From positions 42,696,276 to 42,760,275 of the forward strand of contig CM070569.1 in the NCBI GenBank assembly GCA_036346355.1: a stretch of DNA of 64,000 nt, written 5' to 3'. The DNA is from Rhipidocladum racemiflorum. Taxonomy: Eukaryota; Streptophyta; Magnoliopsida; Poales; Poaceae. Below are positions 23,719-34,960 of the stretch, one piece after another (position 1 is the first letter of the stretch; each line of letters starts with the position of its first letter). The position numbers were made by a program, and so were the translations under genes. The notes under the pieces are model-generated. The model did not search any database, had not been told where the DNA came from, and saw nothing but the letters and a program-made list of their open reading frames with translations.

Positions 23719-24561
23719 TGTGTGTTCCCTGTTTTATGTAATTAGTCACATCTTGTGTTTCACTATTTCATGTAATGAGCTACTCTTGGACTTGTCTTCT
23801 TGTTAACCTATTATAGCTACTCTTTGGACTTGTTTATCAAATATCTTTCTTTCTCTTTGTCAATTCAATTTCTCTTTGTCAAATTTCTCTTCGCTCAACT
23901 TGGCATGCCAATTCAATTTCTCTTTGTCAGCAGTAGCTGCAAGACGAAGTGCTTTACACCATGATTCCTTTTCCCAGGAAGATAGATAGCATATAGATAG
24001 CACACCTTGCTTCCATTGTCAGCATATAGACAGCTGAGTGAAAGGCACAGAAAGATGCTTGACTAGCAGTTCTAACTTCTACAATATGTTCATTCTCGTA
24101 GTTCCTTCAAGGAACAAAATTGATGTACTTAAACCTTGAAATCAAATGTCCTTTTGAATTTGTTTGATACTCTACAGAGCATGATCAAATTTGACTAACT
24201 ACTACATGTACACCTGGAAAGAGATAAATGCTAATTCATTGAAGATGGTAATCATTTTGGAAGCTTACAGTTTACAGATCAACAAACTTGAAAGCTTACA
24301 ACATTCTTCATCCAAAGGCAACAAACTAGGCCTACAACAAACTTGCAACAAACTAGGCCTACTTCAAAGAAATCGCTACAACAATTGACATTACGAAACA
24401 AGACAGTAAAAATCCACATTCCTACAACATTCTTCATCCAGTTCATTGCTGCAAGCAATTCTTCACTTTGCTTCTTCAATGCACGGACATCGACGCAGAG
24501 TTGCTTCAAATGCACGTAACATTCAACCGAGCCACATTGCTCTGTCGATTTTGCATTCTAC

Positions 24562-24877
24562 TCATTCCATGGCCACATGCAACGATTCATCCTCCCACAT
24601 GAAAAAGTTGCACACATCATTGCTCTGCAATCCTCAATAGCAACAAAAAACAATCAAAACATTGGGAATCAAATCAACAACTCAGCAAACAATCTTGTTG
24701 AAGACTAACCGGGGAATTGTTCTTGCACTTTAAGAAGTACCTACCAGGATTTCTTTCACTCCTGCTCCTTAGCCTAAGCACTGGAATCTTGCAACGCGGG
24801 CAGTCAAATTTTGCATTTTCAGGAACATACCTCTCAACCCCGTACGACCCCGAAGAGCAAGACCTTGCGGAATCCAT
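24562..24877 (-). CDS. GRF-type zinc-finger protein carried by MULE-1, 76 aa
   Basis: Two minus-strand exons, 24710-24877 and 24562-24624, join in phase across a GT-AG intron. The protein begins MDSARSCSSG. It has the full GRF finger layout: CPRC (C27, C30), ERNPGRYFLKC (C51), then CNFFMWEDE. GRF zinc fingers bind nucleic acid in enzymes such as topoisomerase III and NEIL3; the plant transposon versions are uncharacterised as far as I know. A stop follows the finger. Beyond it, a separate frame (24279-24515) encodes a short coiled-coil-like segment (LKKQSEELLAAMNWMKNVVG) like the tail of many plant GRF proteins, so this copy may have lost its C-terminus by mutation. It converges with the transposase. 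Confidence 0.75.
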
Positions 24878-26195
24878 GAGGCAAGCTACTTCGACCACCG
24901 ACGACCAAGACCTTTCAGGAACAGCGCTGGATTGCTAGGCTAGGGCTCGTCGCCGGGTGGGTGGAGAATCTAGGAGTTCTTCTTTGTGTCGAATGGGGGA
25001 GGGCACTAACCGGGTTCGACCCAGCCAGCCGATTTGATTCCCGGTGCGGAGGGGCAAAACGGTCCCATTACACTCAGTCCTGCGCTCGGTTTGACCGGAG
25101 TGCACACGTGTCGTCACCGGTGGCATATTTCGAATAAGCATGGTTTCATAATGGCATATTTCGAAGAAGAAAAGGAACGGTGGCAAATCTCAAATAACCG
25201 GTTCCTGCAGTGGCATATATCCAAATAACCCTTTAAAAAAATTAATCTAAATTAGTCGCAGAGGAAATAGATCGGAACTTCTGATGTTTTAATCGGAACT
25301 TCCGGTTTTCTATCGAAATGTCCGATCTATTCAGGAATTAGAGAAACACAAGGAAATATAACTACCTACAATTCAACTATACTCCAAGCTAGTGCAAGAT
25401 AGAGTACATGAACTAGACAAGAAGCACAATAAGCAATAGATAGGTAAATCAAAGAGACAAAAGAATTTGTTTCTGAAGTTTGGATCCTTGAGGGGATCTT
25501 ACGTCTTCGTTGAGGAAACTCACTGAGAGCCGGGTCTTTTTCAACCCTTTCCTCCCAAACCTCGGTCACACTTGAGGTTCGGCTTCATTTTTGACTTCTT
25601 CCCTTTTGGAGGCGAAATCGGCCTTCACAAACTTCTCATGGCCACTCACAATCTTTTGGGAGCTCGTGATCGACGCCTAGCCATCTAGAGTCCTCAATCT
25701 CCAAGAGTAATAAATCCAACGTGCAATCGATCTTGGAGATGAACTCTAATGCTTAAGATGAATGTCTCACTCTTTTGCTCTTAGCCCTAATTCTCTTCTT
25801 CACACCTCACTCATTAAATGATCACTAAGATCAAGAGGAGATGAAAAGAAGGCAATAAGAATGTGTATTGAATGCTCAAAGTGTCCAGCCAATAAGGAGT
25901 GACCTCATTAACGAGGGGGTGGAGGGGTATTTATAGTGTGAGACAAAAACTAACCGTTATGCCTCCACTCAGCCACATATCGGAACTTCCAATAGAGACA
26001 TCGGAACATCCGATGTGACTAAACTTCCAGAAAACAACTGACCCCAACGGTCGAAACAACACATATCGGAACATCCGATATTTACGATCGGAATGTTTGA
26101 TGTTTGCAGAGAGTTATTTTCGAAAAACCTTTTTAAAAAGTTTCTAAGTCACGATCGAAATTAGGGATGGCAATTGGACCTGCGGGTTTTGCACC

Positions 26196-29100
26196 TGAAA
26201 GTGCATCTAGGCCCCTAAAAAAGTTTTGGATGATTAATGACAAACGATTAAAGGGACTAACGCGTTCAATGAGTTTGTGAACAGGTAAAAGTCCCAAGAT
26301 GAGATCTTCTACGAATGTTGGTTGCCCTCAAAAGGAACGAGTAAGAAAAACGACGTTGCTTAAATGTATTTTACACTCTATTTGAGTCATAGGAATGCCG
26401 TACTATTAAGAGGGATGCATTGTAGTTGATCTAGAGTTAGTCTCTATGCTCAGATGAATGATAGTTAGTTTTATTTGAGAAATACGAAATCACTGCACTG
26501 ACTTCGGAACCATTTCTTTTTAAGTTAGGCCGGACATTCCAATGTAATATCGGAAGTTCCGATGACTCAGTTGTTCCGAAGCCTAGTTGGCCCTGAGTCC
26601 GAAGCACTTAATGCACATCGGACATTCTGATATTTGACTTCGGATGTTCCGATTAGTGTATACTCCTTGAATGGGTACTCTCTAGATTCTTCGGACTTTC
26701 CGATAATTTCAATCGGAAGTTCCGATGCGTGTAAGTCCTTAACAAGGTGCTCTCTGGACAAGTCGGACGTTCCGATTTTTCGTATCGGAAGTTCCGATGT
26801 TTGTTAAAAACAAATTTGGGTACTTACTGGACACTTCGAATGTTCCGATATCTTTTATCGGACAGTCCGATGTGGACTTAGAAAACTAGTTGAAAATTGT
26901 TTTCGAAGTGTTTCTCTGGAAACTTCGGAAGTTCCGATCATCTCTTCGGAATTTCCTATCATCTCTTCGGAATTTCCGATGTGTCGTGTTTCGACCGTTG
27001 GACAGTATCAAGCTCTGGAAGTTTACACACATCGGAAGTTCCGATATTGGGATAGGAAGTTCCGATATGTGGCTGAGTGCGGGTATAACGGCTAGTTTTT
27101 GCATAAAACTATATATACCCCTCACCCTCTCCATTTGAGGGTTACACACTTTGTTGGGCTGAACTTGTGAGCTTGTAGCGCACATTCCAAAGCATTCTTG
27201 AGTCCTCCTCTTTGATCCTAGTGATCATCTAGAGAGTGAGGAATAGAAGTGAATTCTAGTGCTAGAGCAAAAGCGAAGTTCATTCATCTTGAGCATTAGA
27301 GAGCATCTCCAAGATCACACCACTTTGCATTTGTTACTCTTGGAGGAGGGCATCTCCAAGATCACACCACTTTGCATTTGTTACTCTTGGAGGTTGAAGG
27401 ACTCCTAGACGGCTAGGCGTCGCTCACGAACTCCCGAAGAGTGTGGGACGCCATGAGAAGTTTGTGAAGGTTGATTTCGCCTCCGAAAGGAAAGAAATCA
27501 AGAGTGAAACCAATCTCAAGTGTGACCGAGGTTTGGGAGGAAAGGGTTGAAAGAGACCCAGCTCTTTGTGAGCCTCCTCAACTGAAAGTGCATCTAGGCC
27601 CCTCATTTTATTTTGGTGATTAATGATGACACAATTAAAGTGATCTAATGCTTCAACTCAGAGTAATGCAGTTATCGAGATCACATCAAGCTTGGAATGA
27701 GATTGGACGGTCCTAAGCGCGTCAAAATTCGATAAAACGGCATCAAGACGATGAAGTGTAATTTTCTTTTTATTTGAGTCTTAAGGATAGCCGTACTATT
27801 AAGAGGATACAATGAGAAATCGCCTATTAGGATGTGCATGTGCTCAACATCAAGTACTTCATCTAAAATTAGCACTCATGCATTGCTTTTGCAAAAAGAT
27901 TTAATTGCAACCGAGCTGGGTAACCCGGAGTCTCCGGATGACCAGTCCGGAGTATCCGGATTCAATCCGGAGTATCCGGACATTTTGTCCGGACCCCTCG
28001 GTTACTTTTGGTTCCAGCTTGTCCGGAGTATCCGGACATTTGGTCCGGAGTCTCCGGATAACCCGGAGTCTCCGGGTTGTTTGTCTGGACACTCCGGCCT
28101 GTACAAAAACGGGAGTAACGGCTAGTTTTCAAAAAGGGTATTTAAAGCCTCCACTCCACTCCAACGGCTAGGATCTCTATTGAGCTCATTCATAGCAGCA
28201 TTCAAGCCATTCCTAACCATCTCTAAGCATTCAATAGAGCCCCCACTTCCTCCCACCAATTGATTTGGTTGTTGATTCATTTTGGTGAGGAGAGGAAGAA
28301 GCAAAGTGCTAAGTGCATTCATTTCATCTTGTTGAGCACTAGTTCATCCTCCAAGCGATTCTTCGTGGTGTTATTACTCTTGGAGGTTGAAGGTCTCCTA
28401 GACGGCTAGGAGTCACCGGGAGCTACCGACGTGTGTGGTGAGCCCCGGTCGTTTGTGAAGGCGAGTCTCGCCTTCGAAAGGGAAGAGACAAGAAGTGAAA
28501 CCGGCGAGTGCATTTGTGCAACACCGGGAGGAAAGCGGGTTGAAAGAGACCCCGGCTCAAGTGTGACCGAGCCACCTCAACGGAGACGTAGGATTCCCTT
28601 CAAGAATCGGAACTTCGGTGAAAAATCGTTTCTCTCGCTCTCTATTTATTTGCTTGTGTTACGCTCCCGAGCCACTCAACTCAGAGACTCCGGTATTCAA
28701 TACCGGACACTCCGGACAAGCCGGAGTATCCGGACCAAAACCCGGAGACTCCGGGTTGACCTGCTCGGCCAGTTTAATTCCGCTGCGTATTTTTAAATCC
28801 GCCTATTCACCCCCACTCTAGGCGACATCGTTGGTCCTTTCATCAACGGAGACGTAAGATCCGCTCAAGGATCCGAACTCCGGGAAACAAACTCTTGCCT
28901 CTCTAGTTTGATTTCTAGTTATTTGCTTGTGTGTAATTCTTGTTTGAACTTCTCTATTGTTGTCTCTCAAATCTAGATAGCTTACTTATTCTTGCACCTA
29001 TTCAGAGTAAAAGTGCTTGTGGATTGTTAGACTTGATTGGTTGTTCTAAAGTTTCAATATTGATCGGACATTCCGATAATATATCGGAAGTTCCGATTAA

Positions 29101-29216
29101 GTCGGAAGTTCCGATATAATTCCGGAAACTCCGATACCTTTTCCGCTTTGATTAATTTTATTTGAAATTTTAAATAGCCTATTCACCCCCATCTAGGCAA
29201 TTATCACATCTTTTCA
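26196..29216 (+). mobile_element. Solo LTR (element C), with LTR A nested inside
   Basis: It starts TGAAAGTGCATCTAGGCCCC and ends ATTATCACATCTTTTCA, with a perfect 5-bp duplication gcacc (26191-26195, 29217-29221). Excluding LTR A it is about 1.76 kb. It contains many copies of a 13-14 bp palindrome of the form TCGGAAnTTCCGAT, spaced irregularly between about 26530 and 27080 and again near 29060-29140. No protein domain is visible. Confidence 0.85.
27583..28842 (+). mobile_element. Solo LTR (element A), innermost level of the nest
   Basis: It starts TGAAAGTGCATCTAGGCCCC and ends ACATCGTTGGTCCTTTCA. A perfect 5-bp duplication tcaac (27578-27582, 28843-28847) brackets it. Its length is 1260 bp. 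Its palindromic motifs are of the CCGGAGTATCCGG type rather than the TCGGAACTTCCGA type of elements C and E. Over most of its length it is homologous to LTR B in inverse orientation. Confidence 0.88.
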
Positions 29217-30195
29217 GCACCCGATCGAGTCGAAGTCAGATTTTAATTTTTACCCGCAGGTTCTTTGGGTCGGGTACCCGAAATAGGTTCGGGTCGGGTT
29301 TGGGTTTTAATTTTCACCCGATGGGTACCCGAAATGCCGCACATACCCATTGGGTAACCGTTGGGTTTCGGGTATTTGCCGGGTTTGGGATCGGGTTTCG
29401 GGTACCCACCGGGTTTGGCTCGGGTTTTTGGGTTCAGGTTTCTTGTCAGGTCGGATTTTGCAAAACCCACACCAGACCCAACCTATTACCACCCATACAA
29501 CACAAACCCGTCGGGTACCCGTCGAATTTCGGGTACTCGTCGGGTTCGAGTTCGGGTATAGTTTTTTACCTGATAAGGTATTCGGGTTCGGGTCGGATTT
29601 TTCAATTCGGGTTTTGGGTCGGTTCAGGTTTTGTAAAACCCGCACCCTACCCGACCCATTGCCATCTCTAATCGGAATGTCCGATACACAGACCGGAACA
29701 TCCGATCTGTCCAGAGAGTACCCTTTTCAGAAATTACACTGATAGGAACATCCGATACCTATACTCGGAATATCCAAAGTGTCCAGAGAGTACCCTAAGG
29801 AACGAAATTTTGAACAAACTTCTAAGTCCTCATCGGAACATCCAATCTATACATCGGAATGTCCGATGTATCCAAAGAGTACCCTAAACACTCATACCAG
29901 AGAATCCGATGGATCGGAACATCCGATGTGATATCGGAACATCCGATCTGGACAGAGAATGAAACTACTTTGAGTGTGTATTGTGACTCGTGTCTCTCAA
30001 CAAATTGAGCAAGTATTCATCAGAGCATAGAGACATATCCTAAATTAACTACGTTGCATCCCTCTTAATAATATGACATATCTATTGACTCAACAATAAA
30101 TGTAAATTACACCGAAATGACGACGTTTTTCTTTCTTCTACTTTTTGAGGGTCGCCAACGTCCATATATACTTTTGCTTTGAGACTTTCACCTAT

Positions 30196-31564
30196 TGAAA
30201 GGACCAACGATGTCGCCTAGAGGGGGGTGAATAGGCGGATATAAAAAACGCAGCGGAATTAAAACTGGCCGAGCAGGTCAACCCGGAGTCTCCGGGTCTT
30301 TGGTCCGGAGTCTCCGGCTTGTCCGGAGTGTCCGGTATGAAATCCGGATACTCCGGGTTAGCTGGCACGAGAACGTGACTAGGATTACTCTAACAAGCAC
30401 AAGATACTTCAAAAATAGATAGCAAGAGCAACCTAGATCAAAAGCTAGTGTGGATTTGAATTAAAGCTAAGCAAAGAGTTAGATCCGAGTTTTACAAAGA
30501 CAAATCCACACAAGCAAGAAAAAGTAAAAGAGAGAGACGCGATTTTTCACCGAAGTTCGGATTCTTGAAGGGAATCCTACGTCTCCGTTGAGGCGGCTCG
30601 GTCGCACTTGAGCTGGGGTCTCTTCCAACCCGCTTTCCTCCCGGTGTTGCACAAATGCACTCGCCGGCTTTACTTCTTGTCTCTTTCCTTTCGGAGGCGA
30701 GACTCGCCTTCACAAACGACCGGGGCTCACCACACGCGTTGGTAGCTCTCGGTGACTCCTAGCCGTCTAGGAGACCTTTAACCTCCAAGAGTAATAGCAC
30801 CACGGAAGTCGCTTGGAGGATGAACTAGTGCTCAACAACTCGAATTGAATGCACCTAGCACTTTACTTCTTCCTCTCCTTACCAAAATGGATCAACAACC
30901 AAATCAAATGGTGGGAGGAAGTGGGGGCTCTATTGAATGCTTTGAGAGTGTTAGAGAAGGCTTGAATGCTGCAATGAATGAGCTCTATCCAGATCCAAGC
31001 CGTTGGGAGAGAGTGGAGGCTTTAAATAGTCTTTTCAAAAACTAGCTGTTACTCTCGTTTTTGTACAGGCCGGAGTGTCCGGACAAATAACCCGGAGACT
31101 CCGGGTTATCCGGATACTCCGGACGACTGGAATTTAAAAGTGACCGAGGGGTCCAACCCGGAGACTCCGGACATATTGTCCGGATACTCCGGATACTCCG
31201 GATTAAATGTCCGGAGAGTCCGGGTTACCCAGTTTGGTTTCAATTTAAAACTTTTCCAAATAAAATGCAGGAGGGCTAATTTTAGATGCAAGACTTGACG
31301 TTGAGCACATGCACATCCTAAAAGTGATTTCACGTCGAACCCTCTTAATAGTACGACTGTCCTTAAGACACAAATATAAAACAAAGTTACAAAACTTGTC
31401 TTGATGCCGTCTTTTCAACTTTTGAGAGGTTGTGGGGGTATCCAATCCCATTCCAACTTGATATGATCTCGATATCTGCATTAATCTTAGTTGAAGCATT
31501 AGATCACTTTAATTGTGTCATCATTAATCACCAAAATAATTTGAGGGGCCTAGATGCACTTTCA
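30196..31564 (-). mobile_element. Solo LTR (element B)
   Basis: It starts TGAAAGGACCAACGATGTCG and ends AGGGGCCTAGATGCACTTTCA, the same family as A but reversed. Flanking 5-mers are cctat (30191-30195) and cctgt (31565-31569), one mismatch. Removing it restores the host reading ..ttcacctgttcataaactc, which matches the inverted arm of element C. Its length is 1369 bp. It carries CCGGAGTnTCCGG-type palindromes (30285-30360, 31070-31225). Confidence 0.85.
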
Positions 31565-31633
31565 CCTGTTCATAAACTCATTGAACCCATTAGTCCCTTA
31601 ATCGTTTGTCGTTAATCACCAAAAACTCACTTA

Positions 31634-31907
31634 AGGCCTGTTTGTTTTAGCTTTTGGACAGCTTCTGCTTTTAAAAAAAGCAGATTATTTGTCGAATGGG
31701 AGGATTCTGAACAGTTTCTCTGAGAATCAGAAGCTGCCTTCTACATAGAATTAGAATCTGGTTGAAACCTAATTCTCACAAATTCATGCTGATTCTTGCT
31801 AGCTCGGTCTGGAACCTAGAAGTTGCAGCCTGCTTGATCCGATTCTCCCACAATCAGAAGCAGTTTCTCCCATAATCCAGAATCCAGAAGCTGAAACGAA
31901 CCGAGCC
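31634..31907. mobile_element. Small MITE (Tourist/PIF-like) inserted near the right end of LTR E
   Basis: aGGCCTGTTTGTTTTAGCTT at the left and, inverted, GGCTCGGTTCGTTTCAGCTT at the right form imperfect terminal repeats. TTA trinucleotides lie on both sides (31631-31633, 31908-31910). Without it the LTR E end reads continuously (..ctcactta then ggggcctagatgc). Confidence 0.65.
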
Positions 31908-32109
31908 TTAGGGGCCTAGATGCATTTTCATGAGTACTATTTCATAACTTGTTTTAGGATTAGTTAACAAGAGTACTTGGTAGTTCTCACATGATTAACG
32001 TGAGAGCGGTTGTTGATGCATCTGAGAACTTATGACTGAACCAAAGAATGAGATGTTTAACCTAAAGAACAAGAGGTTTAAACAAAACATGTAAATTTCA
32101 TATGACGCA

Positions 32110-32640
32110 TACACAACAATACGAGCTGAGAGAGAGAGCGACGGACGAGAGAAAGCTGAGAGAGATTGAAAAAGACGGAAGAGAGAGCGTTGGGAGAGAT
32201 TGAGAAAGACGAACGAGAGAGAGAGCTGAGAGAGATTAAGAGAGACGGACAAGAGAGAGAGCGAGAGAGAGAGAGAGCTCTCAATCTCTCTCAGCTCTCT
32301 CTCCCCTCTTGCCCGTCTCTTAACCTCTCTCAGCTCTCTCTCTCTCATCCGTCTTTCTTAATCTCTCCCAGTGCGCCCGTCTCTCTCAATCTCTCTCAGC
32401 TCTCTCTCTCTCCCCTCTTGCCCGTCTCTTAACCTCTCTCAGCTCTCTCTCTCTCATCCGTCTTTCTTAATCTCTCTCAGTGCTCTCTCTCTCTATCTCT
32501 CCCATCTTTCTCAATCTCTTTCAACTCTCTCTCTCTCTCACACACACACGTCTCTCTCAATGTATCTCTCTCTCACCCGTTTCTCTCAATCTCTCTCGTA
32601 TGTCTCCCTCACTCTCTTTCTCCCCCATTGCCCCCTCCCT
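32110..32640. repeat. Mirrored GA/CT-rich minisatellite (large inverted repeat)
   Basis: The left part (about 32110-32277) repeats a unit like gctgagagagattgagaaag plus acggacgagagag. The right part (about 32278-32640) repeats its complement (cccgtctctt..aatctctctcagctc). The polarity switches around 32275. ORFs here (RERELRE.., SLSLSLS..) are low-complexity artefacts. Confidence 0.9.
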
Positions 32641-32699
32641 CGCCCGTGTTTAGCACATCTGCTCGCTCTCTGTAACTGTTTAAGAATAAATAAATTTTA

Positions 32700-33855
32700 G
32701 TTCATTTTTCCATAATATTTGTGGCAATCGCCTCAACTCTATGCGTCTTCAGCTCCTTTCCTCTCGTCGCAATCGTAGAAATGAGCCGAGCTTAGGTTGG
32801 CACAGCATGAAGCAGGCACGAAGCGCAAATGGGCCGTCCTTGGGCTCATCGAAGACGAGCCAGGTCGACACGATGGGCCGTCGTGGCTTAGCATGGTTTG
32901 GACACGAAGCACGATGGGCTCATGTCGAACCAACCCGGCACAACACCCACCTCTAGTAGCATGTACAGATCCCTCCATATTATTATCATCTAAAAATAAA
33001 ACTAAAAATAACTTCTATAATGAATAACATCTTAAAATTATCTCGATAAGATCGTGTAATCTTTTAATTATGGCATAAAAATATATTATTATAGATAATA
33101 ACTCATATAATGATATTTTATATTGTCTATATAGTTGTCTCTTCACGAAAAGACAACTATACTCTCTCTCATCTATATCAGCAAAAATCTTACGTGACAA
33201 AACATATAGACAACTAACATCATACTAGTGTACAAGCCACTAGCAAAGGCAGCACGTGAATGTTGCGAAATCCATTAGGATCTATTTGGATTGTAGAGGT
33301 TTTTTAAAAAAGGAAAAAACACAGGATTTTAAACTATACATGAAAGTTTAGTTCTAATTCCTTTGAAATATAGGGATTGGTTGAAGGGAATCATAGATTG
33401 AGTTCACATTTTCTTCAGTTTCATAGGGACTTTGCAAGAAAAAAAAACATCTCTTTGTAAACTTCATGTGCACGAGAAACAAGAGAGTTCGCAGGAGAAA
33501 TTCACTTGCCAGTCGCCACTACTACCTTTAGGCCTTGTGCCATCTGTGGAGGGATAGGGATCAAATGTAGTCTCTGTGGGACTGCAACTTAAGCAGTCCC
33601 CACAAGCGTGGACCATCCGATCAACCAAGCGAACGGCTCAGATAATCCAAATCCATTTGCTACAGTAACTTCTGCAGTACCATTGGCTACAGTGCTTTTG
33701 GATCAAACTGAACCGTCTCTTTTCGATCCAACGGCTCGCACGCAACTGCTTAACTTGCAATCCCTTAAGGACTACATGGGAAGCGTGTCCTCTGTGGAGT
33801 AGCTCCACCACACGCTGATACGACCATGTCAGCTTGGACCTTTGACGTTGTTCCG
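32700..33855. other. Intergenic, no gene recognised
   Basis: This stretch contains fragments resembling scattered grass repeats (gcacgaagcacgatgggc near 32810-32920). It also has a short hairpin agttgtct/agacaact near 33130-33155 and AT-rich DNA. No convincing coding sequence was seen. Confidence 0.5.
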
Positions 33856-34933
33856 CCATGGTTTCGATCAGATGGATTAAAATCTTGGCGAATTTTTGTG
33901 AGATCTCGATGAAATTTTAGATCCTAATTGTAGATAAAATTTTAAATCCCAAATAAATAAAAAAATCAAAATTTTCAAAAATACTATATTAACTTAAAAT
34001 CTCGACGATTTTGTGTTTTTTGGCCGATTGCTATGTTTTTGTGCCAGCTTTGGGACAATTTTTTTTGTAAAGAATTAGAATGTCATTTATGAGAAATACA
34101 TGTTTTTTTTTTGCAATATATATACACAAATTATATATATATGCATGTGATGTGATGCATCTTTTATCACTGAAGAGCAGTTGCATGCTATATTTTTAAC
34201 TAAAAAATGAGAATTCTATGACTTAAGTTATCAAGCTATTTTAAAAAAATTCCCCATTTTTCTTAGCCACCGGAGATCATTTTATAGTGTTTTGCAATGA
34301 TAGAATTTTTGAAAATTCTTCATGCTTTATAATCATTTGAAAATTTTGTGAAAATATTAATGATGCACCAGGACTATTCACAAAAATTTTCAAAATTTTC
34401 TAACGTATTTTGGACCATGTTTTATTATGTTGAAATTTTGTTGGTCAGTTTTCAGTAGCACTGTCCGAATTTTCAAAAATTTCTCAACCTTGATCATCAT
34501 CTAAGGATTTTATGATACTAATATGGATGTGTTAGGACCATCCACAAAAAAAATAAATTTTATAACGTTTTTTGCGCTATTTTTCATTCGGTTGAAATTT
34601 ACTGAACAACCTTTTATCAGGACAGTAGCACTGTCAGAATTTTTAAAAATTTCTCATGTTTGATCATCATCTGAAATTTTTATGAAAATATTAGTGATGT
34701 GTCAGGACCATTTCAAATTTTTTGACACATTTTAGACAAATTTTTGTTTGGTTAAAAATCACCGAGATCTTAGCAAATCTCGTCGAGATCTCGGCAAATC
34801 TCGGTCCAAAAAAACCGAATTTGAATTTTCCTTTCGTATTTCTTTTGGGTCCGAAATAATGAGATTTCACCGAAATTTCGGATTTTAGAGGGTGATATGA
34901 TGTGAACTGAAAATGAAATTTGGAACCTTAGTT
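33856..34933. mobile_element. TTTCGG-rich hAT-like relic
   Basis: It starts near catggtttcgatcag and ends near gaaatttggaacctt, resembling the CAGGGTT..AACCCTG family at 11535 and 46802. The interior shares phrases with the 46802 copy: gatcatcatctgaaattttt, gatgtgtcaggaccat and cattcggttgaaattt. Target duplications are not clear here. Confidence 0.5.
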
Positions 34934-34960
34934 TCGACCATATGCTTTCGTGTTCCTTCT

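Larger units (their letters stand above)
20489..25231 (+). mobile_element. MULE-1: Mutator-like element with long TIRs, transposase and a GRF zinc-finger gene
   Basis: The inverted repeats cover about 20489-20783 and 24945-25231. Both begin GGGTTATTTGGATATATGCC and stay nearly identical for almost 300 bp, through the GACACGTGTGCACTCCGGTC and GGTCGAACCCGG segments. A perfect 9-bp duplication tttaaaaaa (20480-20488, 25232-25240) marks insertion into the LTR. The element encodes a MuDR-type transposase (+) and a GRF zinc-finger protein (-), transcribed toward each other from the two TIRs. The high TIR identity suggests a fairly recent insertion, yet the transposase already carries frameshifts. 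Confidence 0.95.
26162..29670. mobile_element. hAT-like element (element D) split by LTR C
   Basis: The ends TAGGGATGGCAATTGG and CCATTGCCATCTCTA are inverted. Flanking 8-mers atcgaaat (26154-26161) and atcggaat (29671-29678) match at 7 of 8, consistent with hAT. Without LTR C (26196-29216) the element is about 490 bp. The right part (29222-29660) is filled with CGGGT/GGGTACCC/GGGTTTCGGG repeats. ORFs read from it are low-complexity artefacts. Confidence 0.75.
20441..31930 (-). mobile_element. Solo LTR (element E), host of a nested transposon complex
   Basis: The left end is TGAAAGATGTGATAGTAGCC and the right end ..GGGGCCTAGATGCATTTTCA, so the unit begins TG and ends CA. It is bracketed by a perfect 5-bp duplication tgagt (20436-20440, 31931-31935). 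Removing the nested elements (MULE-1, the hAT element, LTR B and a small MITE) leaves about 1.6 kb, a reasonable LTR length. Its right arm aligns, inverted, with the start of LTR C (caaacgattaaaggg and gttcaatgagttt). No gag or pol sequence is present, so a solo LTR is the simplest reading. It carries several copies of the palindromic motif tcggaacttccga. Confidence 0.8.

Noticed and set aside
26196..29216. CACTA transposon interpretation of the palindrome-rich elements
   Set aside because: Ends are TG..CA with 5-bp duplications, not CACTA ends with 3-bp duplications.
29230..29660. Possible telomere-like repeats (GGGTTT)
   Set aside because: The units are irregular and mixed with GGGTACCC; they belong to the hAT-like element.
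29243..29742. ORFs rich in G, F, R, P and T
   Set aside because: They come from CGGGT/GGGTTTCGGG repeats in element D and exist in every frame.
32078..32700. Ser/Leu- and Arg/Glu-rich ORFs
   Set aside because: They are translations of the GA/CT minisatellite.
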